From: Deltaproteobacteria bacterium
Lineage (GTDB): Bacteria; Desulfobacterota; Desulfarculia; Adiutricales; Adiutricaceae
Length of the DNA: 10,436 nt
Direction of reading: 5' to 3'
Assembly: GCA_031278795.1 (NCBI GenBank)
Contig: JAITJT010000022.1
Location: 1-10,436, forward strand
The notes beneath the pieces were generated by a model that saw only the letters and a program-made list of their open reading frames with translations, was not told the origin of the DNA and did not search any database. The position numbers and the translations under genes were made by a program. This document shows, in pieces, positions 7,067-10,436 of this stretch (positions within the stretch are counted from its first letter, which is position 1; the number at the start of each line of letters is the position of its first letter).

Positions 7067-7327
7067 ATGAAAACAACATTAGATGTCGCACTTATGAATG
7101 CTAGAAAGGAAGGCATAAAGGAAGCTGAGCTGAAAATAAAGGAAGCTGAGCTGAAAATAAAGGAAGCCGAGCTGAAAATAAAGGAAGCCATTGAAGAGAC
7201 AAAAATTGCAGATGCCGTTTCTCTCTTAGAGCGGAAATTTTCTCTCGAAGATGTCATAGATATTCTTGGTTTATCAGATGATTTGCTTCAAAAAATTGAG
7301 GCTAAAATGACCCAGATAACCCAGTGA
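7067..7327 (+). CDS. Small Rpn C-terminal protein with three heptad repeats (RpnS-like, copy 3)
   Basis: An 86-aa open frame identical in plan to the last 65 residues of copy 1, plus three inserted seven-residue repeats. GGGAG (7053-7057) lies 9 nt before the ATG, as in copy 1. Residues 1-19 are MKTTLDVALMNARKEGIKE. Residues about 19-39 carry the EAELKIK repeats, then IEETKIADAV and the helix pair KFSLEDVIDILGL. The frame just upstream ends at TGA 7040, so it can only be made as a separate protein. Its intactness next to a decayed upstream half is what one expects if the small product keeps a function, but it is also short enough to be open by chance in a recent duplicate. Known RpnS proteins bind and block full-length Rpn; a role against copy 1 is inference. 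A decayed terminator-like hairpin follows. Confidence 0.5.
   Translation: MKTTLDVALMNARKEGIKEAELKIKEAELKIKEAELKIKEAIEETKIADAVSLLERKFSLEDVIDILGLSDDLLQKIEAKMTQITQ
7121..7183 (+). repeat. Three 21-bp tandem repeats encoding EAELKIK (copy 3)
   Basis: Three in-frame 21-bp units, each encoding EAELKIK. The third uses GCC for Ala, as does the single-copy boundary in copy 1 (GAAGCCATT at 6104). Units match those of copy 2 almost base for base. Confidence 0.93.
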
Positions 7328-7575
7328 TCCCAAATGGCATTGTTCCGGAAAACCCTGAGTCTCTCTTCAATTATTGACTAGAGTCCATAGAGCCATTGTT
7401 GGGCCTAGGCACGTCTCTTTTTTTCAATATGACCAGGCTCCCAGCTCGGCGCCCCTGACCCTAGATAGAGCTTAGGTGTCCCCTGATTTCATTTTCGCTA
7501 GCTATTTGCTCACATTAAGGGAAGCTTTTGTCCAATTGGCGAGATTAACAAGGACTTTTTTCACTACCACTGTGT
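7328..7575 (+). repeat. 3' flank of Rpn copy 3, duplicate of 6248-6495
   Basis: It aligns with the flank of copy 1 at moderate identity with small indels, up to about ATTAAGGGAAGC and the following 60 bases. Several bases in the terminator stem differ. Decay here is stronger than in the coding tail just upstream, where the two copies are almost identical, which suggests selection or gene conversion on the coding part. Confidence 0.7.
7389..7424 (+). terminator. Decayed terminator-like hairpin after copy 3
   Basis: AGAGCC (7389-7394) can pair with GTCTCT (7413-7418) except for one mismatch, and seven T follow. It is the counterpart of the hairpin after copy 1 but weaker. Confidence 0.3.
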
Positions 7576-7948
7576 TTTCCAGTTTCCACTTTATCCCGAG
7601 GAGGGGCATCTTTTTCCCCGGAAGTTCATCCGTGGCCCCTACAATCCCATCACATTTTTGCCTTCAAGCCTCCCGCTGATACTTCAATAAACACTACCTA
7701 TAGTTAAAATTATAAATATGTTAAACTAATGTGATAAAAGGCTCAGCTTCTGCCAAAAGCTTCTTTTATATCTACATATATAGCATTTATGCTTATTATA
7801 TGCTGTATATTGTATCTATTCTTTTGTTCTCCCCTATCTTTATCCAAGGCCGCGCGAATAGATTTGCCCGGAAAGGGCATGTTTTCCCAGAAGTCCAAAT
7901 TTTATTCTGCGTTCCCCTGAAAATCTTTATCACTTGGGAGTCAACTCA

Positions 7949-7988
7949 CAGGCATCCTTATGGTTTTTTAAGGTGCCTGAAAAAAACC
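7949..7988. other. Strong hairpin with an alternative, mutually exclusive pairing
   Basis: CAGGCA-t-CCTT (7949-7959) pairs with AAGGTGCCTG (7970-7979), a ten-pair stem with one bulge and a ten-base loop. The loop sequence GGTTTTTT (7962-7969) can instead pair with AAAAAACC (7981-7988), which would exclude the first stem. No T-run follows on either strand, so it is not a standard terminator. Function is unknown. Confidence 0.45.
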
Positions 7989-8081
7989 TGATGGAACTGT
8001 TCATATAAAATCAATCAAGCTTAGCCTGAGTTAAAGAAACTAAAGCTATCTCTCTTTTGTTTCCATGCGCCATATTGGGAT

Positions 8082-8131
8082 CTAGAAGGCGCTCTCACTT
8101 AGAGCGTATCTAGCGCAGAGGAAAGTCCGGG
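8082..8131 (+). ncRNA. Possible RNase P RNA (rnpB) fragment: conserved region I motif after a hairpin
   Basis: GAGGAAAGTCCGGG at 8118-8131 is an exact 14-base match to the conserved 5' core (CR-I, strand of P4) of bacterial RNase P RNA. Just upstream, CTAGA (8082-8086) pairs with TCTAG (8109-8113), and inside it GCGCTC (8089-8094) pairs with GAGCGT (8102-8107, one G-U), placed where P3 precedes CR-I in a true rnpB. The remaining 300 or so bases of rnpB, including the partner strand ACAGAACCCGGCTTA, are not seen before recG. So this is at most a truncated remnant, or chance. Confidence 0.35.
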
Positions 8132-8254
8132 GTGAAGATAAAAGAGCTGTGGATAAAAGGGCACAAGAAAAAAAGTTTAGTTTTTTAGCGTCTTTTGTTG
8201 TATGCTATTATGCTTTGCTTTACTTTACGTCTTTCGCTATCAATCAATATATGA

Positions 8255-10435
8255 GTGTGGACAATCCCGTCTATGATTCCCTGGCCCAAACATAGCGTTT
8301 TCACAACCAAACTCGACCGCTTTCCTGGAGCTGGAGAGGCCAAGCTCAAGGTCTTCAAGAAGAAGGGGATAAACGTCTCCGCGGATCTTCTTTCGCTTCC
8401 TCCCTCCCGCTACATGGATCGCCGCGAATTCAGGCCCCTGTCCTCTGCCCTGGAAGGCCAGGAGATACTGTTCTCCGCCATGCCCGTAAGGGTCTTTGAA
8501 AACGTATCCAAGAAGGGGAAACCCTACCTCATGGTTAAGGTGGAGGATCTCACCGGCACCGGGGCCAAGGCTACGCTCTGGTTTTTCAACTGGCTAAGCG
8601 TGCACAAGAGCAAATTCAAGCCCGGCCGGATGGTAGGGGTATTTGGGTTCCCCACCTTCAAGGAGAGCAGGTATAAGGGCATGAGTTTTGAGATCATGTT
8701 TTCCCATCCGGAGATCTTCCTTCTGGACCGGATGGAGGACGACGAGATTCTGGGCATCTTCCCCTTCTACAGCCCCATCAAGCCCATAAGCTCCAACTTC
8801 CGCTCCCAGTTGATTGAGAACTGCCTCAAAAAATACGATGACGAGGCCCCGGTTCCCACCGTGCTTCCCCAGGGCTATCTGCTTAAGCACAATCTCAAGG
8901 ATCCCACGGAACTCATTAAGGAGCTTCACAAACCGGATGTAGCTCTCCCGGAGCCCTTGCTTCCCCCCAAGGAGAGCCGCCCTTACCGGCTCCTGGCCCT
9001 CCATGAGCTCATAATCTGGCGCTATCTGGTTCTAAGGGAGAAACAAAAACGCGCGAGGCTTCCGGAAAAGCCCAGGGAGCCACATACCAGGCACCTGGGG
9101 AGGGATTTCGTCACCCTCCTACCCTTCGCCCTCTCCCCGGAGCAAGCGCGCGTGACGGATGAGCTCCTTAACGCCATCAGCGGCCCCAAGCCCGCCAACC
9201 AGCTCCTCCAGGGAGAGGTAGGCTCAGGGAAGACCGCCGTGGTGTCCACTCTACTCTTCGAGGTGGCGGGAGCCGGGCTCCAGGGGGCGCTCATAGCGCC
9301 CACGGAGCTCCTTTCCCGCCAGCACTATGACTTTCTCTTGCCCTACGCGAAAGAGCTCAAGGTGCCCATCGCCCTTCTGACTGGCTCCACCCCGGCCAAG
9401 GAGAAGCGCTCCATACTCCGTGAGCTGCAAATGGGCCTCATCAAGATAGTCGTGGGTACCCAGGCCCTCTTCACCTCCAAGGTGGCCTTCCAGAACCTCT
9501 CGCTCGCGGTCATTGACGAGCAGCACCGCTTTGGGGTGCGCCAGAGGCTGGCCATGCGCATGAAGAACCCGGAGGTGGATCTGGTCTCTCTCTCAGCCAC
9601 GCCCATACCCCGCTCCCTGGCCCAGGCCCTCTACGGCGACATGGACATAAGCTCCCTCAAGGGCGTGCTTCCGGGAAGGAAAACCCCGGAAACAATCGTC
9701 TTCGACCGTGAAAGGGCCCCTGAGGCCTACGCGCTTCTGGCCAAGCTAGTTAGATCCGGAGAACAGGCCTTCGCCATCAGCCCGCGCATAGGTTCTCTCA
9801 ACTTGGACTATGACGAGGACAAGGAGACCGAGAGCGCCAAGGGCCCGTCCCTCTCAGAGATGGAGAAGCAAATAAAATCCGTGGCCCCGGAGCTGAAGAT
9901 TGGCACCATCCACGGAAAACTCGAGACCCTGTACCGCTCTGACATAATGCAGCAGTTCAGGGACGGAAAGCTTAACATCCTCCTCTCCACCACCATCGTG
10001 GAGGTGGGAGTGGACATCCAGGGAGCCAACGTCATGTTAATCGAGGGCGCGGAAAACATGGGCCTGGCCCAGCTGCACCAGCTGAGGGGCCGCATTGGCC
10101 GGGGCGGCGGGAAGGCCACTTTGATCCTGATTCCCCACGGCGATCTAAGCGACAACGCCAAGGAAAGATTCAAGGCCCTAACCCGGGGACACGACGGTTA
10201 CGCCCTGGCCGAACTGGATCTGACCTTGAGGGGCCCGGGGGAGGAGCTGGGACTCAAGCAGTCGGGCTGGCCCAAGTTCTCCTTCTGCAAGTTTCCAAGG
10301 GATCTTTTCGAGCTTCCGAGAGCCATTGAGCTAGCCGAGGATCTCTATAACTTCAAAAACGAGTTCTCAGCTGACCTTTCGCAAGGCTTGGACACGCTTG
10401 GACAGTCCTTAGCCGAAGAGGCGTTGGGAGTCTAA
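8255..10435 (+). CDS. recG: ATP-dependent DNA helicase RecG
   Basis: Cytoplasmic superfamily 2 helicase that remodels stalled replication forks and branch-migrates Holliday junctions. The 726 aa cover the whole protein (E. coli RecG is 693). The N-terminal wedge has a helix-hairpin-helix-like start (RFPGAGEAKL, 22-31) and an OB-like fold (about 65-155). Helicase motifs run in order: Walker A GEVGSGKT (320-327, K326), APTELLSRQH (349-357), DEQHRFG (421-427), SATPIPRSLA (447-456), STTIVEVGVDI (578-588) and QLHQLRGRIGRG (607-617). The C-terminal TRG-type stretch is DGYALAELDLTLRGPGEELG (647-666). Walker A has Glu where most RecG have Asp. The stop TAA is one base from the window end, so the gene is complete. 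The start is uncertain: GTG 8255 and ATG 8273 are in frame, neither has a good ribosome binding site, and ATG 8251 in another frame runs 14 codons to TAG 8293. Confidence 0.95.
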   Translation: MWTIPSMIPWPKHSVFTTKLDRFPGAGEAKLKVFKKKGINVSADLLSLPPSRYMDRREFRPLSSALEGQEILFSAMPVRVFENVSKKGKPYLMVKVEDLTGTGAKATLWFFNWLSVHKSKFKPGRMVGVFGFPTFKESRYKGMSFEIMFSHPEIFLLDRMEDDEILGIFPFYSPIKPISSNFRSQLIENCLKKYDDEAPVPTVLPQGYLLKHNLKDPTELIKELHKPDVALPEPLLPPKESRPYRLLALHELIIWRYLVLREKQKRARLPEKPREPHTRHLGRDFVTLLPFALSPEQARVTDELLNAISGPKPANQLLQGEVGSGKTAVVSTLLFEVAGAGLQGALIAPTELLSRQHYDFLLPYAKELKVPIALLTGSTPAKEKRSILRELQMGLIKIVVGTQALFTSKVAFQNLSLAVIDEQHRFGVRQRLAMRMKNPEVDLVSLSATPIPRSLAQALYGDMDISSLKGVLPGRKTPETIVFDRERAPEAYALLAKLVRSGEQAFAISPRIGSLNLDYDEDKETESAKGPSLSEMEKQIKSVAPELKIGTIHGKLETLYRSDIMQQFRDGKLNILLSTTIVEVGVDIQGANVMLIEGAENMGLAQLHQLRGRIGRGGGKATLILIPHGDLSDNAKERFKALTRGHDGYALAELDLTLRGPGEELGLKQSGWPKFSFCKFPRDLFELPRAIELAEDLYNFKNEFSADLSQGLDTLGQSLAEEALGV

Positions 10436-10436
10436 A

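Larger units (their letters stand above)
7576..8254. other. Intergenic region between the Rpn cluster and recG
   Basis: No gene is supported. Two open frames with GTG starts (7476-7679 and 7731-7991) lack ribosome binding sites and recognisable products. A diverged 30-40 bp repeat is visible: GGGGCATCTTTTTCCCCGGA near 7604-7623 and AGGGCATGTTTTCCCAGAAG near 7875-7894. The region also holds a hairpin at 7949-7979 and a short RNase P RNA-like motif at 8118-8131, both listed separately. The last 90 bases before recG are T/A-rich without a clear promoter. Confidence 0.6.

Noticed and set aside
7476..7679. 67-codon open frame with a GTG start
   Set aside because: It begins inside the duplicated non-coding flank of Rpn copy 3, has no ribosome binding site, and its product resembles nothing known.
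7731..7991. 86-codon open frame with a GTG start and a hydrophobic segment
   Set aside because: There is no Shine-Dalgarno sequence; Tyr/Ile-rich content follows from the local AT richness, and the frame runs through the hairpin region.

Overview
All protein genes read on the + strand and all are bacterial. Three are GC-rich housekeeping genes: fabD (malonyl-CoA:ACP transacylase), pbpC (penicillin-binding protein 1C) and recG (branch-migrating helicase). They sit in very AT-rich intergenic DNA together with an AT-rich accessory cluster of Rpn-type (PD-(D/E)XK, former transposase_31/YhgA-like) genes. The PBP1C layout points to a Gram-negative. GC-rich core genes, long decayed spacers and repeated Rpn genes suggest a host-associated bacterium, perhaps a deltaproteobacterium (Desulfobacterota). 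That placement is inference and weak.

Layout. 1-207 is an 11-bp tandem array with phased A-tracts. 208-841 is AT-rich spacer with one imperfect direct repeat. fabD is 842-1738 and pbpC 1869-4253, 130 bp apart and possibly co-transcribed. 4254-5149 is spacer that runs from GC-richer to very AT-rich. 5150-7575 is the Rpn cluster. It holds one full-length gene (copy 1, 365 aa), a diverged and frameshifted partial copy (copy 2, 6509-6873) and a 5'-broken partial copy (copy 3, 6897-7327) whose C-terminal 86 codons stay open. A non-coding tail of about 240 bp with a terminator-like hairpin follows copies 1 and 3. 7576-8254 is spacer with a strong hairpin and a short match to the conserved core of RNase P RNA. 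recG fills 8255-10435.

The most interesting part is the Rpn cluster. At the same aligned position in all three copies there is an in-frame ATG preceded by a Shine-Dalgarno-like sequence (GGGAG, AGGAGG, GGGAG). It would start a small C-terminal protein of 65-86 aa. In copies 2 and 3 the helical segment after it carries four and three exact-length 21-bp (seven-residue) repeats, while copy 1 has none. This matches the gene-within-gene arrangement described for E. coli Rpn proteins, where a separately translated, repeat-variable C-terminal protein (RpnS) inhibits the toxic full-length nuclease (RpnL) in anti-phage defence. In copy 3 the upstream nuclease part is broken but the small ORF is intact, so it could be a free-standing antitoxin-like gene. 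The assignment to this cluster is inference.
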